Source of the DNA: Wuchereria bancrofti
Taxonomy: Eukaryota; Nematoda; Chromadorea; Rhabditida; Onchocercidae
Assembly (NCBI GenBank): GCA_005281725.1
Contig: SSBO01000012.1
Coordinates: 3,206,194-3,270,193, forward strand
DNA length: 64,000 nt
Direction of reading: 5' to 3'
Part shown: in pieces, positions 1 through 12,457 of the stretch
Position numbering within the stretch: the first letter of the stretch is position 1
Layout: each line of letters opens with the position of its first letter
The notes under the pieces: generated by a model
Seen by the model: the letters and a program-made list of their open reading frames with translations, nothing else
The model's database searches: none
Told to the model about the DNA's origin: nothing
Made by a program: the position numbers and the translations under genes

Positions 1-3000
1 AGAAAATTACCCTTTCGAGCACTTTGAACAAAATAACGTTACCTACAGGATACCAGAAAACAAATCAAAGAAATTCCAGACTAAGATTAAGCTGTTGCTA
101 TCAAATTTAATGATAGTGAGCTTGAAAGCACCTAGGCATGAATGAATCAAGTGAAATGGAATCACCTTCTAATTATAAAAACTGAAAAAAAAAGATTGGA
201 ACTGTAATATGCTCTACAGTAATATATCATTATGTCGCCAGAGAAATAAGAAAGAAAAATTCATACGATGGTTCAATTTTCAGTAGATAATATCAAACCT
301 GTCTTCTTCAAACGTTTTCTATCACTAAAAAATCTGACTTGTTCCTTTCAAATGATCTAAAAACATTCCAAGCATAGACATGCAATCTTCTGATTAAGGA
401 AACCCTGATGAAATTACCGAAAGCGGAATCAAGTCATCTAATACTTTATCCATTATTCGTAAGTTCAGTGGTAAATCTACATAAATTTTAGATCAACTTT
501 AAAGGTCAGCTTTAAAATTTCCAGCAGAATGAGTAAAACAGCAAATATTTAATAATCTGTAGGTTTATAGCGCATTTGAACCTATAAATTAAACGGAATC
601 TGTTTTAAAGTTGACATTACAGATGTTTTATCATAGAAGTTGCACTACAATAAGTTGATGGCATCTCAAACATAAGATTCTTTCCTTCGTTTTATTTATC
701 AATATCAGTAAATTCCATTTTCTGCAGATGAACTGAAAGCTTAACCGTACCTGATACCAAATTCATAGAATTGTAAAACTAAGTTATTTATTACAAGTTT
801 GGTCTGTCCCTCTTTAATGATCTGCAAAGTTTAAAAACTTGAATTACAAGTTCTTTCAATCTTCACTTCAGTTTTGATAGTGCTCAGTACTGGTTAAGTC
901 AGCGGAATAGCGCTACTTTTAGTTTAACATATAATAAAAGGAAGCTAAACGATTACTTTGAGTATTGCTCGTTCAACTTACCTGTATCTGATGATCATTC
1001 TAAGTTTTACAAGGACCACCATGGTCACCAAAGGAATAAAACGATGAGAAAGATATAAAACTTTAAAAAAAAAACTCCAGCCACAATTCTCATAAAATTA
1101 ATCATCATTACACATCGAAATATCTGTATACAATGTAACAAAATGAATATTACTGCAATTTTCACAAAGCCATTAACTGCAAGATTTCAAACAAAATGTA
1201 GAAATTAATTTTCTGACTGATATCACTTCTCATCCTATGCTGTAGATGAATTTGCACATTCAACTATCACTGGTTTGCATGCTTTTTAAAAGTTATCATT
1301 GTCATTTTACTACTGCGTAGCTATTTCTGTATTTTTTTAGCTGGACTGAAACAAGCGAATAAGCAATACTAAATGCATCGAAGAAAAAAATTAATATGTA
1401 ATAAAATAATGCACAAAATATAGTCATTTAAACATTTATCAAAATATGAATTCTGACTCCCTTCCTTTTTCTCTCAAAGGTTTGGCAAAACTCCTTTGAA
1501 GTGACAATTTTTTCATATTGTCAACGTTATTTTTTCATATATTAGCCAATATTTACAATCGGACTGCATACGGTACAATTTTATTGTCCATATAAGGCTA
1601 GTAAATGGAGAACATGTTTAAATGTGAAAGCAAACTCTTCTAGAGCAGTTGATTATGAATAAAGGTGATGTAAGTTGACAGGTTTGTAGAGTAGTTTGCA
1701 CAACGACTGTTAAGAATGTTGTAGAATTTAAGTGTGTGAAGAGCAGACACGATCACATTAATATTCTTTTCAAAAATTGTGGTAATGAATTTGATCTGTG
1801 ATGATATCAGGAAGTAAGCAATGACAGCAATTACTCTATCCACATGTCTTGTATTGGCCATTTGTCATATAAAACTACCATTTCTGAGGTTAAGTGTCCA
1901 TGTGGGATAGAAATAAACGAAGAAAAGAAAGGCAAAAGTAGGACACAAACCAAAAATTGGTGTCACAAATATGACCTGACCGAATGATGGATACCATCCC
2001 GAAAGTCCTGTTCCCCGTGTGCACTCACAAAAGAAGTGAATACATTTCAAACTTTAGTGCCAACAGCACAGATTGTTAAAATGTTTCGCATCGGTAAACT
2101 TATTCCATCTTTCTGTGTGTTTATTTACCTACAATTTAAAATTAGATTAACTTTTGCAAAATTGTAAAATGATCTATCACTGCCCACTTAACAGTATTTT
2201 TGCATAATCTTAGTAAAGTAGCAATGAACAGCTTCCGCACTTGACAATCCGACACATCAAACGTCAAAACGACTGGGCGGAGAAATGGGTTTATGCGCAA
2301 GAATCAGAACAGTTATTGTAGTATCAGATGCATGCATGGAAAGGGGGAAGAGGGAGAGTAGGTTATTGACATGGCTAAAGGCGATTAATACCTCTGCGGT
2401 CGTTGGGAGCCAATAAGGGTAGGAGCTGACCCGGTGACCTAAATTATCGAGTCCTCTCTCACAAAGAACTAGTAACGGGTACTTACTCTAATAACAGGTA
2501 CTGAGTGAGTGCCGAACCCACTGACTTCCACCTACCCCTTTCTTTGAGCTTTGCTTACCACATAGCATTAGCTAGAAAAGTAACATTCTCCCAGTTCTGA
2601 ATTTCTATCCATAAATTTTTTGCATTTTTGATTCTTTTTGAGAAATGATTTCAAATTCACTGTCAGACGTCACACAGACAATCTCAGGCAACACAAAGAC
2701 AAATTTCGAAAATTAAAATCACTTTTAACCCTGTTGCTCTATCCACAACATCAATACACTTCAATTCCATCTGTTCCAGATCCTATCAGCTACTGGTGAC
2801 GTCATGTCTGACAAGAATTTTCTAGCAATTTAACATGAAATTTCTTGGAATTTTATAACTTTTCTCTTTAGTTATTCGTCAAGCAATTAAAGCAACTCGT
2901 TCATATCTCTGGAATAATACAGGTAATACCTCAAACCAAACTTGACTGCTACCGTGAATGCTCGCTGTACTAACTTCCTTTAAGTATTAACTAAGTTATA

Positions 3001-3546
3001 CATACCTGAAGTAAGATGCATGTGAATATGAACAAATATGCAAATGAGCGGTGCTGAAAAATGTATAATCTGTGTCACTGGAATGCACCTTTCCTGTCAA
3101 CAGAAGTGGGTTGCATACCATGCGATGCAATTATTCTTTTCTTTTATTTTAGATAAATTTTGAAGGTCGAAATAGCGACAAAGGAGTTTCAGTATCACTT
3201 TCAAATCAATTTTCCAGTCATATTATATCATTTGGAAATATCTGTATCGAAAATTCTGGAATTTTGTGCTACTCAGGCGCGCTTATTATGTGAAGGATCA
3301 CCTGGATTCTTGATCCCACGAAGTGCAATTACCGAACTATTTAACGGCATAATCCATGTTACCTAATTCTTCTGTTTCATATATTCTTCGAAATGGCTCG
3401 ACTCAGAACTTTATTAATCTATCGAACAATTGCAGTAAGATGATAACTTTTCTGGAATTGATCATATGGTAGCGTGGCAACGACCGACAGTTCAATTTCT
3501 TGTACCTCAATATTGACTTTTTTTTAAGTTTCTATTTCAAACTGAT
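1..3546. other. Non-coding upstream region
   Basis: I see no convincing gene in the first 3.5 kb. It is AT-rich with short, frequently closed frames. Two adjacent minus-strand frames at 1640-1861 and 1865-2050 (hydrophobic, no recognised motif) are the only notable open stretches and lack a clear splice context. The last 30 bases contain a T-run ending in AAG near 3530, just before the start codon of the first LRR gene; this could be a spliced-leader acceptor. Confidence 0.5.
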
Positions 3547-5332
3547 ATGGTTATTTCTTCACCAAAGTTAATACTACTGACCATTTTCGCAAATTACGTG
3601 ACAGCATTCTGCCCAAGCCTTCATTCATGCACTTGTGATGATAAATCTGATGGTTATTATATCAACTGTAAAGGACCTATTAACACCTCCCTTTCCGATA
3701 TTATACAATCACTAGGTAGACGACAAGTGCAAAGGCTTACAATTACTAATACTTCATGGCCGGTAAGCTCTTTCTAGACTTATTTTAGAATGTAAAAAAC
3801 CATTTCTCTTAATATTCAGGAAAATCCAAAATTCAGTCGTATCATCATAGGCTTTAAGAATCAACATCTCAGCTTTCATAAAAACTTCTGGTTTCTAAAG
3901 TCTATTATGAATTATTCAGTAAAATTCAGATAGAACTCAGAATTCAAGAAAAGTTAAAAAAATCAAAAAAATTATACTTGTCTCTTTATGCATTTTCATA
4001 CAAACCATTTTTAAGCAAGTAAATATCCTTCAGAATGGATACTCAAAATTTTATAAAAAAAAAGCAAACATAGCTTGAGCTGAATTAGAATAGTGAACTA
4101 AAATACTACATTTTGTTTTTCATAAAATAAAATTCCAGACACATCAACAAAACGATGAATTCTTCCTACTCTATAAATTTAAAATTTCCAATTCAGGTGC
4201 TCGAAGAATTGCCATTAGCCAATATACGGTCTCTTCAGTTGATCTCGTGTGGTATTAAGAAAATTACGGATACAACCTTCGCCAAATTAGCAGACAATTT
4301 GGAACATCTAACAATTACCGAAAATATGCTCACAACTGCGACAATGTTTAGTTCCTTGTCAAAGTTAATTTCGCTCAATCTCAATTATAATCAGGTAGAC
4401 TATAGTTCAAAAACATTCACGGCAATTTGGTTAGAAATTTCGAAACTAAAAAAAAAAGTTTCAGTTAACAGATTTACCAGATAATGTATTGAAAGGTGCC
4501 GAAAATCTACGACACTTACTCCTTGAGGGGAACAAAATTTGCTCACTTTCGAGGTTAGTTCCAGTTTTTTTTATCTTTCTCACAATAGTGGTCATATTTA
4601 TGGTGAATAGTAGTTGTTATAAATTAGTACATATTTTTTGGGCTCATGAAGTCATAAGTTCTCGACGAGTACCCTTTTTTTAATCGACCTTATTTTGGAA
4701 TTTATGATGAAAACCAGTTTAGGAACAGGTTTTTCGTAAAATCGACTAAAGCATTATGTAGGATGAGTTTTTATGGACTAGGTTAATTTTAATGAGTATA
4801 TGATATAGCTGATGATAATATTATCTATTAAAGTTGCGACAAATGAGATATAGATGGCCTTGAACTAATTTTATTTAAGAATATATTGACCAGTAACAAC
4901 AACGCGAATAACGAGATGGAAATTGGAAGTCAACTAATAACAGAAGGAAATTAGGGGTGTAGAGAGGATTTTTGTGAGTCCATAGTTCTTAGTTCCTTTA
5001 ATCCCGACATACCCCTCTCCCCTTTCCGCATTTTGTCTTTTCTGTCCACAGCGATTGATGTTGTTATAAACTGAGTATACATACAGATAAGAAAAGCCTT
5101 GATATCTGCTGAAGTTGTTACATGCAGCAACTGAGTTTCCAAATGATATTTGAATTTTTCTTTAGAAATGACTATAGAGCAACATTTGAGATAAATGAGC
5201 TAAGATTTATCAAAGAAAAACAAAATTCTTTGAAATGTTGCTCTGTAGGTCAAGACTGATTATACATTAATTAATATCCTGAATTTAGAAATCAATGTGA
5301 ATTATTGAGAAAATAATTCCTTGCTTTTGTTT

Positions 5333-5377
<45 letters not shown>

Positions 5378-8300
5378 ATAGATTGATGAAAATGTAAGGG
5401 ATAATCACTGTGAATACTTTAGTAATTCATTATTCGATATCAAGAACATACTGGAATTACTGGATTTGAGTGACAACTGTCTCAGTGATATACCAGCACA
5501 GAACCTAAGGAACTGTATCCGGCTAATGTATTTGGATTTATCCCATAACGCTATAAAGAAAATTGCTAACTTTGAACTTATGAATTTACCATTACTTAAG
5601 GTAAAATATTAAGAACTCGAATTGGTATTGTTTTTAAAACACTTGAAATAGCTAGTTCCTCTCTATTTTGAGGATGGGATTCTACTAACAACATACAAAG
5701 CAATTAATCGACTTCTATTCCTTGAGAGGACGATGTTTCAGTCTGTAATATATGGAAACTAGTCTGCAATTGATTTATGAGCACTTCTGTCACAAAAGTA
5801 TTTCGAAAATTTTAGAATTTGAAGACCACTCCAAACGGATTCCTATAAAATGTATTTTTTTAATAACACATTTGCCAGCATTTGAAAACTGGAAGGACAA
5901 AACAGGAATGAGGTCAATGCATACTTACCCATCATAAAATACCAGTTGATCGCTCTAATTTGTTCAACTAAAATGAAAAATGAGCGCTTTTGAAATTTCC
6001 AAATGAACATTTTATATAAGTAATTGCCTTATGTCAAATAAAGAAGAAAAACAAAAAGACACATGTGTTTTCGCGAAAGTATTCACTGCATTATTATTAC
6101 TGGTCTTATCTCCCGTGAACTAGATCTAAATTCAGATTAACTATTGTTTATTTCCGTTTCAGGAACTACGAATAAATAATAACCAGATAAATTACATAGC
6201 ACCGATGGCATTCATGAATGTACCACTTCTGGAACACCTTTACTTAAGGAATAATTTAATTTCTTCTATTCAAACGGAACGCCTTTTTCAAGTCTTCAAA
6301 AATCTTGAAGTTCTAGATCTGTCTGAAAATATGCTCACTAAGGTTAAGTTTCACTTGATGTAGATATACATGTGAGTAAAAAATGATTTTAACAAAAAAG
6401 TTGAAAGTTTGAAACTTGATATGTGAATTTATGCAGTACCAACATTTCCATTATACTCAATGAAATAGAATGAAATTTATAAGAAGCAACTCCATGGATA
6501 TTTCAGGTACCATCATTCAAAGAATTATCTAATCTGCGACAAATTCATCTCAGGCACAATAAAATCTCAAGGGTAGAAACGCTTGCATTTAGTTCCAACA
6601 GAAAGCTTCAACTCATCAGCTTACAGGTTCATTAATTATTTCTAAAAAGTAGTTTTTTTAAGATTTCGTGGATCATGTTTACCACAATGGAATAACATCG
6701 TAATGACAGTTAATTAAAGTCGTTTTTGTAGAGCAACAAAATTACAGCGATGTCACGGAACAGTTTCGACTCACTGGATGAACTTGTCGTCCTCAACTTA
6801 GCTAATAATGTTATCAAGAAGATCGGTAAGAAATAGCAATTAATCATTTAACAAAAATCCTAAAATGACTTTAGAGGATCATCTGAAATAAGATTTCGGG
6901 AGGCATAACTTTGTTTTCTATTATCAATGTTAAGAGTAAATCGGTGAACTTGTTTTTCAGAACGAGTAATGCTTGATGGGATGCGAAATCTTCAACAACT
7001 TAATTTACGAAATAATTCCCTTACTGTATTGGAAAATACGACGTTTACATCAGTTTCAAAGATAACAACCCTTGATCTGGCGCATAATAGTATCCAAACA
7101 ATTGAAAAGAATGTCTTCACGCCCCTTAAAGATATATTCTGGCTTGACCTGTCATCTAATCTCATCAAAACAGTAGAACAAGATACCTTCAAAGAAAAAA
7201 TAGCAAACATTTTGCTAAATGGTATGTTTAATATAATGATAAATGGTAATAATAATAACAAGCAATAATAATAATGATGATAATTAGTAATAGTAATAAT
7301 AATAAATAATGATAATAAATAATAATAATAACCATAATAATAATTAGTAGTAATCATAATAATAACAATAATAATAATAAACCAACTTTTCAAACTCACA
7401 TCGAAATTTGTAAATTCATAAATTGGGAAATTTCCTAGTTATTAAAAAAAAATCTTTTAATATTTTCTACCGAAGTAATTTTAAGACAATCCACTTCACT
7501 GCGATGAAAAACTGAATTGGTTGGTCAACTATTTGGTGGTAAATCAGGTACGAACCTTCTTACCCTATCAAACTGAGGTATTGTGTGCTGGACCGGAAAA
7601 ATACACCGGTGTTCGACTGAAAGAACTGATGATTGCGAAAGCCAATGAAACAATGGACAAAGCAAAGAATAATTTTTATGAGAATGGCCAACGTGATGTA
7701 GGTAAGTAAAGTTTTGAAAAGAACTTTGAGGAACAATTCTATGCATTGAACTTTTTACAATAAACTTTGGTAATAACATGAACAAATTATAGATTTACCT
7801 TCTGAAGCTCATGATTTGCTTCCTAATTTAGCACTTACGCAATCGGTTATTGGTGCTCTCACTGAAGCTATACCTTCAATCCAAAATATCCCTGGTATTA
7901 ATTACTTACCCAAAGCAAATGAGGAACGCACTATCGATGTTCGAAAATTTAACAGTGCTATTGAACAGGTGAACTTTTTACCTTACGTAGAATTACTTTA
8001 AACGCTATCAACAAGACAAAATATATATTAGATTTGATATGAGTCAGAGTTTTGCATTCCGCAGTAAAAAGTTTTTAGCTTTCTTCACCTCTCATTCCTG
8101 CCACAGCTGGGAAACAAGCGGTATCAGTGGATATTGAACAATTTATCCAAACTATTCCGAATCTTGTTGTTAACATACCCGGCATGGGCGATGTCGACAT
8201 AAGCAAGGTAAATATTTTTGCTAAGGATGAATGAAAATGTAATTCTCATTTTCAAATTCGCATTTTACTACAGCATTTTCCGCGCAATCATAGTATATCA

Positions 8301-9875
8301 AGTAAAAGCATATTCAAGATTTCATTTGTGAATTTAGATTCGATAGATAACGAAGTGAAAAAAGTATTTCAAGATAAAAGGATGTAAAATTTTCAGCTCC
8401 CACCAGGCGTAATTACACATGTCTTGCGAGGTGGACAAATTCCGGGCTTACTTCCGGAAACTTTGGACAAAGTTACGAAGGAATACTTCAAACGCATGTA
8501 TGCAGCAGCAGAGACGGCTAAACGGGGAGGACTTATGATCGCTGAATCCCGTAATTTAGCATCATCGGAAACGCTACCGCAGTCATTTACAACCCACGTA
8601 ATGCAAGCAACCGCTATACCATATCCTGACCGACGACAAACACAAAGTATACGGGTGAGAATTATATGTCTGCTACCAAAAATCAAACAGTTAAGAATAT
8701 TTCCTATCGCTTTTTTGAATGGTTATTAACACATCTTACACCAATGGTTAATTTTATGCTTATCATAAACATTATAAGGGTATTTTTCCGTGCATTCTTC
8801 AAATCTAAAAAAACTGAATCTCGTTAGTTTTTTCCAAAAAATTTCAAGATATAGGTAACTATGAGCAGTACTCCGAACCAGTTGAAAAACTTGTCAACGG
8901 AAAAATCCAGAGGTTTATCATCAACAATAATCGAAGTAATGAGAATGCTGCCAACTGGTTATAATATCAGTAAAATACCGAAACCGGTGCTTGATGCCCT
9001 ATTCCGCGGCGAACTACCCGATTTTACACTCCTTCCCAGTGAACTTCAACAGCATCTTCTCACAGATGGACACAGACTAATTGCTGCGTTGTCAACTCAC
9101 GTAAGTTTTTATGGTAATTATTAAGCTATTTAAATTATGAAATCAGTCTGAAACCTATTCAGTAACATAAATTATTTTAACAGAATTGATACTCCATTAG
9201 AACCATTCCCAATTATTAATCGATAATTCCTGAACCACTTCCAGCGGTTGACAACCTTCATATCATTTTGCCTCATAACAGCACTGCTAATCGTAATTTT
9301 ATTTTCAAGGCTAATAAAACAGTGGAAGAAATACTACATAATTTGCCGACATTTAAACGTCCAATAAAACCTACTTTCATTCCATACGATATCAATGAAG
9401 TGACTAACGATCTTACCCAAACTAAACAACGAGCTGAGAAATTGGTTCGGGTCCAATATTACACTGCTTTATTACTTGGTTAGTTCCAAGACAATCTAAA
9501 GTAATCGACAGCAGTAGAGATTGCAGGCAAATCTTTTTATACAAATGATTTTAGTTCAAAGAAATAAAAAAATAGAAGTGTTAAATGTTTAACTGACTTA
9601 AAAATTAACTTAAAATTCTTCCCTCCACACAAAACATAATTTTAGGTTTTGTTGGAGCAGCTTCTATAGCAGTCTTGGGTTTAATATGTGTATATATGAA
9701 AAAAAAACGCCTGGGAGATCCAGAACTAAACATCGATGAAGATTCTTTAGTAAATCCAAGTCAAATGCCACAAACACAACGGTCCGTCGCAAGTGGATCA
9801 AAGATAGATAGATATTCCTCTTACAAAACATCGTCAACACCTTTCAGGGAGCTCTCGCATGTTCAAAATTTATAA
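3547..9875 (+). CDS. Transmembrane extracellular LRR protein, first of a tandem trio (about 953 aa, 15 exons)
   Basis: Exons: 3547-3762, 4197-4394, 4465-4553, about 5399-5600 (5382 if the preceding donor lies 4 nt later), 6163-6342, 6507-6626, 6732-6825, 6961-7221, 7486-7701, 7793-7968, 8079-8207, 8397-8654, 8855-9113, 9245-9478, 9646-9875; all phases close. Residues 1-20 are a signal peptide, followed by an LRR N-cap (Cys 22, 28, 30, 41). About 380 residues of LRRs follow (repeated LxxLxLxxN), then an LRR C-cap (NPLHCDEKLNWL, around 454-500). A roughly 370-residue membrane-proximal region carries a duplicated RGxxPxxxLLP module. One helix (YTALLLGFVGAASIAVLGLI, around 872) and a tail of about 60 residues with basic KKKR follow. 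It is type I and probably sits at the cell surface or apical matrix. Size and layout recall nematode eLRR-only proteins such as EGG-6, LET-4 and PAN-1; I cannot choose between them. Two other LRR genes follow on the same strand. Confidence 0.9.
5336..5376 (+). repeat. T41 homopolymer next to a splice acceptor
   Basis: About 41 consecutive T, ending four bases before a TAG at 5379-5381 that may be the acceptor of LRR-gene exon 4. It would serve as an extreme polypyrimidine tract. Its length is likely variable between individuals or assemblies. Confidence 0.9.
7248..7380 (+). repeat. Degenerate AAT/GAT trinucleotide microsatellite
   Basis: About 130 bases of imperfect AAT, GAT and AGT triplets, starting 26 bases after the end of exon 8 of the first LRR gene, inside intron 8. 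Its reverse strand yields a spurious Tyr/Ile-rich reading frame, which I disregard. Confidence 0.85.
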
Positions 9876-12226
9876 ATAAATTTAATTTTAAATTAATTTA
9901 TTTTATGATAGAGAGAATCATCACTAGTCCTTACTTCTGTTTCTGAATGTTGCATTACGGTAGCAATTTATTAGGATTTTGATTTAAAAAAAGCGAAACG
10001 TGTAATCATTTGTTGTGTTCGACTTTGTAGCAAAATATGTAAATTTTCTGTAAAAGTTAATTTAGTGCCCTTTTTAACTATAATCTAGTCTATGCTTTTG
10101 TCTTTGTAAATCTTGTTTCGTTGTACACTATTCTTTGTTTGTTTTGCGACTGTAAATTAAGTCATTTTTTTTATTTCCTCTTCAGCTTGAATTGTTTCAA
10201 AATCTCGAATAGCCATTCAAAGAATGCACTAGCACTATTTTTCCTACCCTAGTTAAACAAATTCCGCATGCAAGATCCATATTACTTTTCGGAATCATAA
10301 CTGGTTCTTCTAGAACCCACTGAGGGAAATAATTTGAAATCCTGATAAAACTTATAATTTCATTCTTTTTGATCCCACTCCGTGTTTATGAATTTATGAT
10401 TCTCAGTGATTACAAGATTCAGAAAGAATTCTTCAATTAATGCTGTCACAACTTTTTAAATTCATTTTTGTAAAGCCTTCAGTTCTATGTTGAATCGTCT
10501 GGCTCTTAAAATTACAAACTCCAAGTGGGTGGGAAATTGAAAACTGTCACAACGTGGCACTAAACATAGAAACCTTGATATGGATGCACACATCAATAAG
10601 TGTTTACCTTATTTCCCAACTTGTATAACACGACAAGATACTGAAATTTTTTAACGCATATTTCCGCAATTTCTCGTGGTAGAGGATTTTTCAATGGGTA
10701 ACAGAAAAAAGGGAAACAATTATATGGTTTGGCATTGCGATACGACATAACAGTTTTTGGAATCCGAAGATTTTCTACGTTTAATGCCACAAATTCAAAA
10801 ATCACGAAATCCTATGACTGATCATATCAGCTCGATTCGGTCTATTTTCAGTTAAAACAATCATATCTGTAATCAAGAAACAATCATAAAGTACACAATT
10901 TTGATGCGAAGTGTAATTCCCTTTCCTTTCATTTGAACTAATGGTTGTTGAACCACCACAGATACCACTTGAACCAAAATTACTTGCAAAGTATGGAAAA
11001 AGGTCTGAAAGATCTAATTTTGAATGATACTTCGTACGTATGCCAAGTTTGGTAGACGTTTTGCTATGGAATACCAAAAAATTAACATAACTTCAAGTCA
11101 CTCATCATAGTGTTTAAAAATGATTAGTAATCCGGAACTCACGACCTTGACAAGAGAAGCTCCATAAAAGCAATTTTCCATTTCTTGGCAATTTTGGGGG
11201 AAAATAACACTGTCAATTAACTTTTTCCCATAGTACGAATCAAGGATAACAATACCAACAACTACAGCTATCAAAAAGAGCAGAGGAAGGAAATTATCTT
11301 TTCAATTCTTTGAATAAACTTTGGAATTTAAACTATGCAGTGAAAGTGCAACATTCAGTGAGTCTAAAACCTCGACTGAAACAGTTATCATGAAAGGAGT
11401 AAAAGTAAAATATTCATGTTTATTTCTCTATTTTTTTAAATTTTATTTTATGCAGTCCTTTTGTTTGATTTTTTGTACCTAATTAAAAATAATTTCTCGT
11501 CTCAAAAAAGCAAACAGTTTCTGTCAACTGGTAATGAGTATGCATGTTTAAACTTCAAACTTGGTTTATTAGAAAAAAACTTGACTGTTTTCGGCTTCCA
11601 AAGTTAACAATTTTCTTTTTTCTTCTGCAACTAGAACTTTTCAAACTTCGCAGTATTTCTAATTCCAAGTCCAAAAACTTCACTACAAAAAAAAAAAAAA
11701 AAACTATCATTAGAGGATTCCAGAGATACTGCAACTGAATTTTCTGCCGTACATTACCGAGGAGACCTACAGGTACATGCATAAAAACCTTGTAAGCGTG
11801 ACCTTCTCTATAAGAGTGACCTTCCATACTAATGCGACACGCTTCAATAAACTTTATGGATATTAAAACCGGAATGTGCTGTAAATGAATGTTGCAGACT
11901 TTTTTTATGATTAATGCTTCATTCACAGAGATCAATTTCAAAAGGGACGGGAAGAGCTGACAAGTAGTTGAACTGTTTGACGACCTAAAAAGGGAAATTA
12001 GGAGTGGCTTTGGTTTTGTTACAGGGAAGAAGGGAGGTAACGGTGCATAAGAGGGAGAGAAGGAACGAATGAAAGGTGTGGTAGGAAGGTAGGGAGATGG
12101 CTAGTAAGATGCATCCATCGTCGACCTTGCTTGCGCATGAATTTGGCCGATTGAGATGAGAAAGGTCCTCCCGCTCCGTTCCCATCTAACCATTTGGTGT
12201 GTTGAACTGCTCTCCGGTGTCTACAG
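9876..12226. other. Intergenic region between LRR genes 1 and 2
   Basis: The 3' UTR of the first LRR gene starts here, with A/T-rich AATAAA-like signals just after the stop. Two adjoining minus-strand frames at 10593-10805 and 10802-11077 have no recognisable motif. The end of the region (11990-12190) is purine-rich on the plus strand. A CTACAG site at 12221-12226 immediately precedes the long open exon of the second LRR gene. Confidence 0.5.
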
Positions 12227-12457
12227 GTGCCGACTGGGCATGAGAATTTGACAACGACCCCTCCCTTCCCAATCAGCGACCATTATCTGTATCTGACAAT
12301 TTTCGAGTCACTCAACCTCTATCCACTCCGATCGTCATCACAGATATATCACACAAATAACACAACTATTATCCGTAACTGCTGCTACTATTACTGCAAC
12401 CGCTACTGTGTATTCCTTTCCTTAGCACTAGCACATGCTCTAATATTGGTGAAACAT

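Noticed and set aside
6992..7399. 135-codon minus-strand frame rich in Tyr and Ile
   Set aside because: It is the antisense of an LRR exon plus the AAT/GAT microsatellite; low complexity.
10593..11077. Two abutting minus-strand frames that might be a transposon relic
   Set aside because: No catalytic motif, terminal repeats or target duplication recognised.
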